Shown piece after piece: positions 1-7,634 of a DNA stretch of 11,041 bases. Source of the stretch: Chloroflexota bacterium (GTDB lineage Bacteria; Chloroflexota; Anaerolineae; Anaerolineales; Villigracilaceae); the NCBI GenBank assembly GCA_026389975.1, contig JAPLGV010000253.1:1-11041 (forward strand). Reading direction: 5' to 3'. How positions within the stretch are numbered: position 1 is the first letter of the stretch; every line of letters begins with the position of its first letter. The notes beneath the pieces are model-generated. The model made no database searches. It was given only the letters and a program-made list of their open reading frames with translations, and was not told the DNA's origin. The position numbers were made by a program, and so were the translations under genes.

Positions 1-201
1 ACCGCTGACCGGGAGGCTGCGTTTGAGCAGCATGGCAGCCGCGACAGGTTTTCCCATCGCACCCTGCCAGATAAACGGCATGGCCTGCCAGCCGTATTTG
101 GCCTTGACTTGCGACCATTCCCAGGTCTGCAAGAGATGGGCGAGGGGCAGGGAGGCAACGAGTTCGTCCCAGGATTGGGGAGTGCCGGTAAACGGGATCA
201 T
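1..201 (-). CDS. FemAB-like peptidyltransferase, N-terminal part (runs off the left edge)
   Basis: This is the first 67 codons of a second FemA/FemB-type protein, cut by the window edge. The residues read MIPFTGTPQSWDELVASLPL and continue with AHLLQTWEWSQVKAKYGW. That is the same opening as the neighbouring gene on its right (a W..VL-type helix, then AHLLQS.EWG.LK..FGW). In this family the opening starts the first GNAT-like fold, and family members transfer amino acids from aminoacyl-tRNA to peptidoglycan precursors. The ATG lies in an ATGA that also supplies a TGA in one frame of the upstream gene, so coupling with that gene is likely. The catalytic half lies outside the window, so function is inferred from the family only. 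Confidence 0.7.
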   Translation of the reverse strand, partial: MIPFTGTPQSWDELVASLPLAHLLQTWEWSQVKAKYGWQAMPFIWQGAMGKPVAAAMLLKRSLPVSG

Positions 202-1166
202 GCTGGCAGTCCGAGCCAGAACCGGAGAAACGCCATAGGTAGAGCTTGTAGAGCAGGGGGATGTAGACCCGGTCCAGGGTCGGTATGGCGCGTTTGACCG
301 AGCCGCCGAAACCGCGTTTGAAGCGGTATACGCCCCACAGGCCGTCCTCGCGTGCCTCGGCCTCGTCTGCGTCAACGTCTGTCGCTTCGTCGGGGATGCC
401 CCACATGTCGTATTCTTCACAGCCCTGGGCGTGCGCCCAGCGGATGGCTTCCCATTGCAGAAAAATAATAAGCCTGTTTTCCATGTGCGAAGACTATCAG
501 GGTTGCCAGCGTGCGGCCCTGGAAATCGGCCACAAAGAGTTCGCACATCCCTATGGGATAAAAAAGTTCATAAGCGCGGCGGTAGTATTCCTGTGAATGG
601 ACATGGAATTCCTCGCGCTGTCCGGTAACGGTCATCACCCGGTAGAAGTTTTCGATATCGTCCGAAGGATGGACAACCACTTCTTTGCGTCCTGCAACCC
701 GGATGTTGTAACGTGTCTTGGGCTTCATGCGGTTGAAGACTTCGTCTTCGCTGCCGTGCAGGTCAATGATCAGGGTGCTGCGCGGCTGTACGTGCTGCGG
801 GCTGAACACAAAGCCCGGGGGCGGCACAGCAGGTTCCGGGTCCGAGGCCGAGACCCACTGGTTTGGCTCCACTTTGAGAAAGATGGATTTCCGGCTGCGG
901 CAGAGGGCGTCCACTTCCTTCCAGAACTGGACATCGGCCAGTGCAGACCCGTCAACGTTGACCGGGCCCTTGGGGATGTAGGCGAAGGTCAGGCCGAGCG
1001 GCAGGCGGCGGAAAAGGATTTGCGCGTTGGTGCCGCCGCTGACCATGCGGACGGGGTCCCACCCAAACGCGGATTTGAGTTCGCCCCACTCGCCCGATTG
1101 CAGGAGATGGGCAGTGGGATGTTTTTCGAGAACGGTGTTCCATTCGGCCAGGGTGAGTTCAAGCAT
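198..1166 (-). pseudogene. FemAB-like peptidyltransferase, broken by a small deletion and frameshift
   Basis: Residues 1-235 (1166 down to about 462) form a clean FemAB/GNAT-type sequence. It opens with AHLLQSGEWGELKSAFGW, followed by LPLGLTFAYIPKGPV, FLKVEPN and the family hallmark RMKPKTRYNIRVAGRKEV, and runs to QAYYF. The frame then ends after 14 unrelated residues at 417. Homologous sequence resumes at once in another frame as LQWEAIRWAHAQGCEEYDMWGIPDE in two pieces, followed by DGLWGVYRFKRGFGG. About 15 residues normally found between YYF and LQWEA (a YGASS..R..MP segment) are missing. A deletion of roughly 45-50 bp that is not a multiple of three explains both facts. The C-terminal frame shows no stop before the left edge; the end at 198 assumes a second shift to the TGA of an ATGA overlap. 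Family role: tRNA-dependent addition of amino acids to cell-wall precursors. Sequencing or assembly error is the main alternative. Confidence 0.65.
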
Positions 1167-1323
1167 GGGACCATTTCATCCTTGAAAAAAAGTCTCCGGG
1201 AGATTTAGCTAGATTTTATCCATTTATAGAAGGATCAACCGGCAGATTCAGCGAGGAAACCGGCTTTACCCTGAACAAAATGTACAATAATCCACCTAAT
1301 CGAATTCGACCCCCAGGGCCGCG

Positions 1324-2067
1324 TCAGGCAACATGATCTCCTTTTCTTCCAAATGCAATAACCGTCGCTTTAAAAATATTTGGAGCAACCTTTTGATGCA
1401 GCACTCCAATCCAATAAGCGATTTTTGAGAACGACAAATAGGACGGCTCTGCCTCGTACCCATAAACGACATTATTCCCGAAGCCATATCTATTCATCAT
1501 GGAGCGTATTTTTAAAAATGTGTTGCATCGATAAAAAGTTGGAAATACATCTTCCTCCTTTCGGCTGTCTTTAACCACTGCTGTAACTTTTGAATGATAT
1601 TTATTCGGGATTAACCTGGAAAAGAGAGCAATATAATTCCAAGAATTGGGGGTTCGGATGCAGATATACCCGCCTTTTCGTAACACCCTATTGGCTTCCT
1701 TGAAAAAGGGATCAGGATCCTTTATGTGCTCCAAAACATTATCACAAACCACCAAGTCGACTGATTCATCAATCACGGGCCATCTATCGCTGTCAAGTAA
1801 GAGAAATTCGTCAATACATGGATTATCTTTGGCAGCAGGATCAACATCGATGCCAATGACTTTATTTACTTTTCCCTTAAGAATTCTTAGATTCCTCCTC
1901 AATATCACCAGATCCTCGTTATATTTTCCCCTTCCGCAACCGACATCGAGGACAATAGAAGATGAGGCTAGTAATGCGTTGACACGGGAGTAAAAGGCTA
2001 TCGTCCCATCAATATTAGAAAAACCACCAAATTTACTCTCTGGATAGAAATCGTTTTTGTACGACAT
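1324..2067 (-). CDS. Class I SAM-dependent methyltransferase
   Basis: The 247-residue protein has a Methyltransf_11/23-type Rossmann fold. Motif I is VLDVGCGRGKYNEDL (residues 39-53) and the acidic ribose-binding loop is GIDVDP (72-77). Motif II is DLVVCDNVLEHI (104-115), followed by LRKGGYICIRTPN (129-141). The target is unknown; the position among glycan genes suggests methylation of a sugar or lipid-linked glycan. The ATG at 2067 is chosen because MSYKNDFYPES begins the conserved part. The frame stays open to 2277, but those codons overlap the upstream gene and do not look like protein. There is no strong Shine-Dalgarno sequence, only an AGG nine bases upstream. The gene and its flanks are visibly richer in A+T than the neighbours, with Lys, Asn and Ile codons ending in A or T, which suggests later acquisition. 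Confidence 0.85.
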   Translation of the reverse strand: MSYKNDFYPESKFGGFSNIDGTIAFYSRVNALLASSSIVLDVGCGRGKYNEDLVILRRNLRILKGKVNKVIGIDVDPAAKDNPCIDEFLLLDSDRWPVIDESVDLVVCDNVLEHIKDPDPFFKEANRVLRKGGYICIRTPNSWNYIALFSRLIPNKYHSKVTAVVKDSRKEEDVFPTFYRCNTFLKIRSMMNRYGFGNNVVYGYEAEPSYLSFSKIAYWIGVLHQKVAPNIFKATVIAFGRKGDHVA

Positions 2068-2134
2068 GGTGCTGCCTATTTTCTTACTGTATGGGGTATA
2101 AAAGCTGTCCAACAGGGAATAATAGAAAATGAGG

Positions 2135-3736
2135 CTAACCTTCATCCTGAAGAAGAGCGCCAACAGATTCCTCGTTGAGCAGGCCCAAGACCCCACTGCT
2201 CTCGTTGTTGGTGAGCAGATAGATGCCTTCTTCCTTGAGGAATTTGATGTTGCTGTACTTGGCATCCCGGTAGTCACGTACTTTCCCGCTGTGAATGGCT
2301 TCGATCACTTGCTCAACGCCCCGCTCGACTGTCCACTCGGGCGAAAACCCCAAGGCCTGTTTGATTTTGTTGGAGTTCACCCAATAGTTGCGCGCGTCGG
2401 TAATATCATCCTTGTTCACCACTGCAGCACCGGGCACAAGCCCGTGAATGATCTCGCCAACCTGGCTGATCTTATAGTTCTGTTCATTCGAGCCGACGTT
2501 GAAAATCTGATTGCGCACAATCTGGAGAGGCGCTTCGAGCACCGACGCAATCGCTCGAGCGGCGTCATCTACATGCAGGAAAGGCCGACATTGGTCGCCA
2601 CCGAAAATAGTAATTTCATGGTCCACAACCGCTTTGGCAGTGAGCAGGTTGATAACCAGGTCGAAACGAGGCCGGCCCGACAGTCCATAAATCGTGCTCA
2701 GGCGCAGGATCACAGGAGCAAAACTGTCAGCGGCCAATTTTAGAAGCACTTTTTCAGAAGCGATCTTGCTCCGGGCGTATAAGGAGACAGGTCTGAGTTC
2801 TGAACGCTCATCCAGCATCTGGTCATTGGCGCCGTACACCGAGCAAGTGCTGGTAAAAATGAAGCGGCCTACGCCACTGCCCTTGGCAACCTCAGCGATC
2901 ATGCGAGTGGCCATCAGGTTGATTTCGAGCGTTAGTTCTTCGTTCAGAGCGCAGGCCGAGTCGCCAACAAGCCCGCCCAGGTGAATGACGGCATCCATAC
3001 CATGCATTGCCTGGACGACTTTTTCAACCTGGCGGAAATCGGCTCGCATAATTTCCAGACGCGGGTGGTTGAGCCACTCCTTAATCGGTTCCGTGCCGTA
3101 AAGTAAAAGGTCCAACAGGCGGACGTTATAACCCTTGTCCAGCAGCCTGGGCAACAGGGTTGAGCCGATATATCCCGCGCCCCCAATGACCAGCACATGA
3201 TTGACACTCCGGCCCTCTGCTTGCCTTGAGCGTGAACTCTCGGACTTAATAACGTTTTTCCAGATTGTGGCCCAAACCCGGGCCACCAACAGCATTACGG
3301 TGCTCAAGGCCCAGGACAGGATTAATGTTCCGCGCGGAAAATTCAAGAGGCGCGTCAAGAATCCCATAAAATTACTTTGAGTCAGATAAGTCAGAAAACC
3401 AAAGATTATATAGGCCAGACTGACAGCCTGGATAACGATCACCACTTTGTAACGGCCGCGGTAGAAACGGCCATAAGTATAAAAACCATTCAAAATAAAA
3501 AGCGTCAAGCAAATCAGTGTCAACAACCAGGCATTATTCTTGTAAACACCCCAGTAGTCCCAGAAGGTCACCCGATAATTGAGAGAAACCTCCGTTTTGC
3601 CAGTAGCAACGATCCACAGCAGACGCGCCGCTAATGACATCAGAATAGCCAGATTGATTAGAATCGCGTCGGCAAGCAGGCGCACGGCTCCTTGAAAGGA
3701 AACTGCTTTCTTAATCCAGGTGACTAAAGATTTCAT
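2135..3736 (-). CDS. Membrane-anchored NAD-dependent sugar epimerase/dehydratase (four-helix N-terminus fused to an extended SDR)
   Basis: This 533-residue protein has two parts. Residues 1-160 hold four predicted membrane helices (about 18-43, 68-85, 97-117, 137-155). The segment NFPRGTLILSWAL...R resembles helix 4 of the membrane domain of CapD/FlaA1 and polyprenyl sugar-phosphate transferases. From residue 180 an extended SDR follows directly: the dinucleotide motif GGAGYIG (185-191), the active-site segment TSTCSVYG (295-302) and YARSK (320-324, Tyr and Lys of the catalytic set). IFGGDQCRPFLHVDD (377-391) is typical of sugar epimerases. The CoA-binding-like module usually present between these parts in CapD/FlaA1 proteins is absent. 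Its ATG overlaps the stop of the aminotransferase by 4 bp, so the two are probably coupled. The likely substrate is a nucleotide sugar modified at the membrane; the exact reaction cannot be read. Confidence 0.85.
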   Translation of the reverse strand: MKSLVTWIKKAVSFQGAVRLLADAILINLAILMSLAARLLWIVATGKTEVSLNYRVTFWDYWGVYKNNAWLLTLICLTLFILNGFYTYGRFYRGRYKVVIVIQAVSLAYIIFGFLTYLTQSNFMGFLTRLLNFPRGTLILSWALSTVMLLVARVWATIWKNVIKSESSRSRQAEGRSVNHVLVIGGAGYIGSTLLPRLLDKGYNVRLLDLLLYGTEPIKEWLNHPRLEIMRADFRQVEKVVQAMHGMDAVIHLGGLVGDSACALNEELTLEINLMATRMIAEVAKGSGVGRFIFTSTCSVYGANDQMLDERSELRPVSLYARSKIASEKVLLKLAADSFAPVILRLSTIYGLSGRPRFDLVINLLTAKAVVDHEITIFGGDQCRPFLHVDDAARAIASVLEAPLQIVRNQIFNVGSNEQNYKISQVGEIIHGLVPGAAVVNKDDITDARNYWVNSNKIKQALGFSPEWTVERGVEQVIEAIHSGKVRDYRDAKYSNIKFLKEEGIYLLTNNESSGVLGLLNEESVGALLQDEG

Positions 3737-4917
3737 TTCGGGGTAAGTTGTTGGCGGATCGAGGGAGCACTTTTATGAATGCGCTGAACGACCTCACATA
3801 TTCCCAAAGCCACTTCCGCACTCATGTTCGACCACATTGGAACGCTCAAACTATGAGACGACAACCAGTCTGTATTGGGCAACGGCCTGCCGTCATAGTA
3901 GGAACGGTAAGCAGTTTGCTTGTGAATGGGGGGCTGATAGTATTTACGGGTATCGACATTCTCGGCAGCGAGGGCGAGTGCCAGTTCGTCGCGCGTCAGA
4001 CCGAACAGCCCTGGTTCGACCGTGATGGAAAATTCCCGGTAGGAATGGCGGTCGCCGGGGCACACGCGCTGGAAACCGATGCCGGGCAGGTGTCCCAAGA
4101 ACTCTTGGGAAAGCGTCACAGTTTCATTACGCTTGTGTGCCGCCTCTTCCAGGTTTTCCAGGCTGTGCAGGCCAAGCAAGGCATTGAACTCAGGCATGCG
4201 CGCATTCAGCCCGGCGAAGGCACTGTCATAGTTGCCGTCGTTGCCATATTCCCGCCCCATGCGGATTTTCGTGGCCAGCGCATCATCGTTCGTGGCGACA
4301 ATTCCTCCCTCGCCGCTGATCAATAATTTCGTAGGACTTAAGCTGAAAATTTGAGCCTTACCTTGTTTTCCAACGGGGTCTCCCTGATAGCACGCCCCAA
4401 AACCGTGAGCAGCATCGAAAATCAGTTTCAGGCCATGCCGGTCAGCAATTTTCTCCAACGCAGCGATATCGGCTGGATTGCCAAACTGGTGCACAGCGAC
4501 GATGGCAGTGGTTTGCGGAGTGACAGCCGCTTCAGCCGCGGCCGGATCGAGGTTATCCGTGGCCCGGTCTACATCCGCGAAGATTGGGCGCAACCCCGCC
4601 CAGACTAAGGCGCTGGCCGTCGCCATAAAGGTAAAACTGGGAACGATTACGTCGCCGCTCAGTTCCAAGGCTTTATGGGTAAGCATCATGCCGGAAGTGC
4701 AGCTCGAAACCGCTATGGCGTGCTTCACTCCCAGATGTTCAGAAAGCGCTTGTTCAAATTCCCGCATGAACCGGCCTTTTGTGACCATGCCGGTGCTGAG
4801 GATACTTTCAATGCCGCCTGCCATCCTAGAAAATGATGGCAGGACAGGGCGTACCATTGGAACCAGTTCTTGAAACGCGGACTCACCCCCTAGGATAGCA
4901 GGCAGGTTATTTTTCAT
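3733..4917 (-). CDS. DegT/DnrJ/EryC1/StrS family PLP-dependent sugar aminotransferase
   Basis: The 394-residue protein matches the fold-type I sugar aminotransferases in length and motifs. The N-terminal STGMVTKGRFMREFEQALSE leads to the cofactor phosphate loop VSSCTSGMML (about 70-79). These are followed by VIVPSFTFMATASALVWAG, PIFADVD, and the PLP-ring aspartate in FDAAHGFGA (Asp168). The Schiff-base lysine lies in FSLSPTKLLISGEGG (Lys197). Such enzymes usually transfer an amino group from glutamate to a keto-sugar nucleotide; the adjacent SDR could supply the keto-sugar. The C-terminal part (KYYQPPIHKQTAY) matches the second substrate-contact region of the family. It starts a new block after a 330-bp gap, and an ATGA overlap joins it to the membrane SDR. 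The start has no visible Shine-Dalgarno sequence but a close TATAAT box. The product sugar is unknown. Confidence 0.9.
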   Translation of the reverse strand: MKNNLPAILGGESAFQELVPMVRPVLPSFSRMAGGIESILSTGMVTKGRFMREFEQALSEHLGVKHAIAVSSCTSGMMLTHKALELSGDVIVPSFTFMATASALVWAGLRPIFADVDRATDNLDPAAAEAAVTPQTTAIVAVHQFGNPADIAALEKIADRHGLKLIFDAAHGFGACYQGDPVGKQGKAQIFSLSPTKLLISGEGGIVATNDDALATKIRMGREYGNDGNYDSAFAGLNARMPEFNALLGLHSLENLEEAAHKRNETVTLSQEFLGHLPGIGFQRVCPGDRHSYREFSITVEPGLFGLTRDELALALAAENVDTRKYYQPPIHKQTAYRSYYDGRPLPNTDWLSSHSLSVPMWSNMSAEVALGICEVVQRIHKSAPSIRQQLTPK

Positions 4918-5165
4918 AGGTGGAAAATTATACCATACGTATGATTCACTGACATTTTTGAGAAACGGGCGATCTTGGTAACATAGAATCGAGAGAAAGG
5001 TTGGTTAGCATGCAACAAATTGAAATCTGGTAAACGCTCAAGTGCGGTAGAAATGCAACGTCGAAGAAAGCGCATGCCAAGTTGAAAGATGCTCAATTCT
5101 CGATGGGCACTGCCCGGGTCAAGTTCACTTTGAAGTGTTTGCAATCGCCCCAATTCTCTAAGCAA
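4914..5165 (-). CDS. Doubtful small ORF (83 codons, TTG start), possible gene remnant
   Basis: An open frame starts at a TTG (LRELGRLQTLQSELDPGS...) and ends in a TGA that overlaps the aminotransferase ATG by 4 bp. I recognise no family. The first 60 residues are helix-prone and charged; the last 20 are irregular. An in-frame TAA lies just upstream, so no longer version exists. No convincing ribosome binding site is visible. The ATGA overlap is the only positive sign, and it argues weakly for translation. It may be the decayed tail of a glycan gene deleted from this gap, or chance. Confidence 0.2.
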   Translation of the reverse strand: MLRELGRLQTLQSELDPGSAHRELSIFQLGMRFLRRCISTALERLPDFNLLHANQPFSRFYVTKIARFSKMSVNHTYGIIFHL

Positions 5166-5249
5166 ACGAGCCCATTATGGTGGGAATGGTCATAATGATG
5201 TGAACAAGCAAGGCTTACCGGTTGCGGATTTGGAAACGGGTATTTGCCA
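4918..5249. other. 330-bp gap between the two halves of the glycan cluster
   Basis: This stretch separates the epimerase stop from the aminotransferase start. It holds one doubtful ORF (4914-5165), a TATAAT box at 4927-4932 and a perfect 10-bp palindrome CATACGTATG at 4934-4943. I see no tRNA, no strong hairpin terminator and no recognisable protein family in it. The gap interrupts an otherwise tightly packed gene order and may mark a lost gene or an internal promoter region. Confidence 0.6.
4927..4932 (-). promoter_or_regulatory. Candidate -10 box (TATAAT) for the aminotransferase block
   Basis: A perfect TATAAT on the minus strand ends ten bases before the aminotransferase ATG. A start point six to eight bases downstream would leave at most a few bases of leader, so the transcript could be nearly leaderless; this fits the missing Shine-Dalgarno sequence. 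The -35 region at 17-bp spacing (ATGTCA) is poor. The palindrome CATACGTATG sits in the spacer, where a repressor or activator could bind. Confidence 0.4.
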
Positions 5250-6203
5250 TCAATTGCCTTTCATCCACGCCACCGTTTGCGCCAGTCCATCCGCCAGAGA
5301 CGTCTGTGCCCGAAACCCGAACGACGCAGCGGCCCGGGCGGGACTGCCCGCCGACCGGTAGATATCACCCGGACGGGGCGCTTCAAAGCGGACCTCGGGC
5401 TGGCGCGGCAAGATTTCGCTCAACTCTTCCAACAGGTCGAGCAGGTTGGTCTCGCGCCCGGTGCAAATGTTGAAAGCTTCACCTGCCGCGTCCGACTCGG
5501 CGGCCAGCAGGTTGGCGCGCACCACATCTTTGACGAAAATGAAATCACGGCTTTGTTTGCCATCGCCGAAGATGGTAATCGGCTCACCGGCCACCAGTAG
5601 CCCCACGAAGATGGGTATGGCTGCGGCGTAATCTGAATCGGGGCGTTGGCGCGGCCCGTAGACATTATAGTATCGCAGGGCTGTAACTGGCAGACCCAGG
5701 GTCCGCGTGTAGAGGCGGGCGTAGAGTTCGTTCACCTGTTTGGACAGCGCGTACGGGGAAAGCGGACGGAGCGGAGTCTCCTCGGTGGTCGGGAAAACAT
5801 CGGTATCGCCATAGACCGCCGTACTCGATGATAACACTACCTTGCGGGCTCCTGCCCGGCGGGCTGCTTCCAGCAGAGCTACCGTCCCGCCCACGTTAAC
5901 GGCGAAACAGGTTTCCGGGTCCAACATGGAATGCGGTACGGAGACGAAGGCCGCCAGGTGGAATACCAAGTCCATGTCGCGCACAGAAGCCTTGACGGTC
6001 CCCGCGTCACGCAGGTCACCTTCCAGGATTTCTAAATTGCCCTGCCCCGTGCTGGAACCGGGACTACCACGAAATGCTTCCAGATTTTCGCGAGTGCCGG
6101 AGGAGAAGTTATCCAGTACACGGACGGTATCACCGCGCCGCAGGAGTTCCTCCACGATATGCGAACCAATGAACCCGGCCCCGCCGGTGACGAGTGTACG
6201 CAT
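5250..6203 (-). CDS. UDP-glucose 4-epimerase-like NAD-dependent SDR with a repeat-derived insertion
   Basis: The 317-residue extended SDR carries TGGAGFIGSH (6-15, NAD-binding), LDNFSSGTRENL (30-41), and DLVFHLAA. The active-site segment is SSSTAVYG (125-132) with YALSK (151-155, catalytic Tyr151 and Lys155). RYYNVYGPRQRP and the binding segment IFGDGKQSRDFIFVKDV follow. These are hallmarks of GalE-like and related nucleotide-sugar 4-epimerases, which make UDP-galactose-type precursors; substrate specificity cannot be fixed. The ATG at 6203 lies three bases after the stop of the sugar transferase, so they are surely cotranscribed. Residues 44-56 (FRGSPGSSTGQGN) contain about nine or ten extra residues compared with the usual spacing in this family. 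They are encoded by a copy of the dispersed repeat at 6044-6071, in a surface loop between strands beta2 and beta3. Confidence 0.9.
   Translation of the reverse strand: MRTLVTGGAGFIGSHIVEELLRRGDTVRVLDNFSSGTRENLEAFRGSPGSSTGQGNLEILEGDLRDAGTVKASVRDMDLVFHLAAFVSVPHSMLDPETCFAVNVGGTVALLEAARRAGARKVVLSSSTAVYGDTDVFPTTEETPLRPLSPYALSKQVNELYARLYTRTLGLPVTALRYYNVYGPRQRPDSDYAAAIPIFVGLLVAGEPITIFGDGKQSRDFIFVKDVVRANLLAAESDAAGEAFNICTGRETNLLDLLEELSEILPRQPEVRFEAPRPGDIYRSAGSPARAAASFGFRAQTSLADGLAQTVAWMKGN
6044..6071 (+). repeat. Dispersed 27-bp repeat, copy inside the epimerase gene
   Basis: The unit GCCCCGTGCTG plus GAACCGGGACTACCACG-type core lies on the plus strand, opposite to the gene. It differs from the tandem copy at 10277-10304 by two of 28 bases. 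On the coding strand it reads as RGSPGSSTGQ without breaking the frame. Confidence 0.85.
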
Positions 6204-6206
6204 CCG

Positions 6207-7634
6207 CTAACGGCCTCGGAAAGCGAGCACCTGGGTGAAGGTGCGCAACAGGATCAGCATGTCCATCAGCATGTTGCGGTGCTTGATGTAGTAGAGGTCA
6301 TATTCGAGTTTGATTGCCATTTCTTCGACCGTGGCATAATAACTGTAATTGACCTGCGCCCAGCCGGTAATACCCGGCTTGACCAGCAGGCGCGCCCGGT
6401 AGAAGGGGATTTGCTTCTGGAACTCGGCAATCCATTCCGGACGCTCGGAACGCGGCCCCACAAGGCTCATTTCGCCGCGCAACACGTTCAGGAATTGCGG
6501 CAGTTCGTCAATGTGGGTGCGGCGAAGGAAATTGCCAAAGGTTGTGATACGGCTGTCCTTTTTTTGCGTGAGTTGCACTTTGCCGTCTTTTTCGGCGTCC
6601 TGGCGCATGGTGCGGAACTTATTCATAAGATATGGTTTGCCGCCCTTACCAGAGCGGACCTGTCTGTACATGACCGGCCTGCCGCTTTCCAGCAAAACCA
6701 GAATAGCGACAACCGGATAAACAGCAGCGCAAATCCCCAGCCCAACCAGTCCGCCGAGGATATCAATCAGGCGTTTGCCTGCCTCGTAAAAACCACCGAC
6801 GCGGGCCTCGCCTACGAAGGAACGGATGAGCCAATCTGATTCCAAGTGGTGGACGGGAACGCGTCCCAGCAGTTCCTCGTACACGGTGGGCATGGGCACC
6901 ACTTCCACCCCGCTCTCCTGGGCATCCAGGATGGCCTGGAAAGTCCCGCCTTGTATCGCGCCGGAGACGGCGAAAATGATTTCAGTGACGGCTTCTGCGT
7001 CAACGGTTTCAAGCAGGCGGTCGTTTCCGGCCAGGATGGGGAATCCATCCACCTTTTTCCCAATCTTCTTCGGGTCGTCGTCCATGAAACCGACCAGGAA
7101 GAAAGGCTGGGGACGCAGGTCTTTATAAGCCCGGGCGATCGTTTCCCCGGCTTTTCCTGCCCCGATGACCAATACCCGGCGTTGGAAATCCTGGGCGGTG
7201 AAAATCTGGATATAAGCCAACCGCCAGAGAAAAGTCAGGACGGATGCGAAAACCAGGAAAAAGCCGATGCCCAAACGCGGCAGATAGCCTTGCGGTGAAA
7301 TAAGGTAAACCAATGCATACAATAACAGCCCGGCCAGCGCGGCGATGGCAATCCCGCCGGCTGTCTGGCGCAGGTTCTTGGCGCGGTTCAGGTCGTAGAG
7401 TTCGACCAGGAACACCATCCAGATGAGCGGTAGTAAGTAGAACCAGAACTCAACACGCTGTTTCAGGAAATCCAGCGAGAATTTCAGCCAGTCATACTTT
7501 TGCCCCCAGAAATACAGCCCGCCAAAAAGCGATATTATGGAGACAAGTAAATCGCCAATCAGCAGGATGGTGCGCTGTTCACGCGGACGGACGCGCCAGC
7601 CGTTTGGTCTGGGACGTGAAAGCGGTCGCATCAT
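6207..7634 (-). CDS. Undecaprenyl-phosphate sugar-1-phosphate transferase (polyprenyl glycosylphosphotransferase)
   Basis: This 475-residue protein has the full architecture of the WbaP/WcaJ/CpsE type. It has four N-terminal membrane helices (about 23-42, 64-79, 92-112, 121-141) and a CoA_binding_3/Rossmann-like middle domain starting at VLVIGAGKAGETIA (154-167). A fifth hydrophobic segment (about 290-315) leads into the C-terminal catalytic domain. Catalytic motifs are FRTMRQDAEKDG, the Asp-Glu dyad in RTHIDELPQFLNVLRGEMS (Asp376, Glu377), LVGPRSERPEW and KPGITGWAQVNY. It would transfer a sugar-1-phosphate from a nucleotide sugar to undecaprenyl phosphate at the inner leaflet, starting glycan synthesis. 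The start overlaps the GT2 stop in ATGA, with GGAG six bases upstream of the ATG. The sugar is unknown. Confidence 0.95.
   Translation of the reverse strand: MMRPLSRPRPNGWRVRPREQRTILLIGDLLVSIISLFGGLYFWGQKYDWLKFSLDFLKQRVEFWFYLLPLIWMVFLVELYDLNRAKNLRQTAGGIAIAALAGLLLYALVYLISPQGYLPRLGIGFFLVFASVLTFLWRLAYIQIFTAQDFQRRVLVIGAGKAGETIARAYKDLRPQPFFLVGFMDDDPKKIGKKVDGFPILAGNDRLLETVDAEAVTEIIFAVSGAIQGGTFQAILDAQESGVEVVPMPTVYEELLGRVPVHHLESDWLIRSFVGEARVGGFYEAGKRLIDILGGLVGLGICAAVYPVVAILVLLESGRPVMYRQVRSGKGGKPYLMNKFRTMRQDAEKDGKVQLTQKKDSRITTFGNFLRRTHIDELPQFLNVLRGEMSLVGPRSERPEWIAEFQKQIPFYRARLLVKPGITGWAQVNYSYYATVEEMAIKLEYDLYYIKHRNMLMDMLILLRTFTQVLAFRGR

Noticed and set aside
597..1208. Long plus-strand ORF of 203 codons
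   Set aside because: It is a shadow of the FemAB-like gene on the minus strand and shows no protein family motifs.
1300..1309. Perfect palindrome TCGAATTCGA after the methyltransferase stop
   Set aside because: It is short, has no T tract and no second site nearby; a 10-bp palindrome can arise by chance.
2129..2743. Plus-strand ORF of 204 codons
   Set aside because: It is antisense to the SDR domain of the membrane epimerase and carries no recognisable motif.
6159..6839. Plus-strand ORF of 226 codons
   Set aside because: It lies opposite the conserved catalytic domain of the sugar-phosphate transferase, and its residues show no domain.
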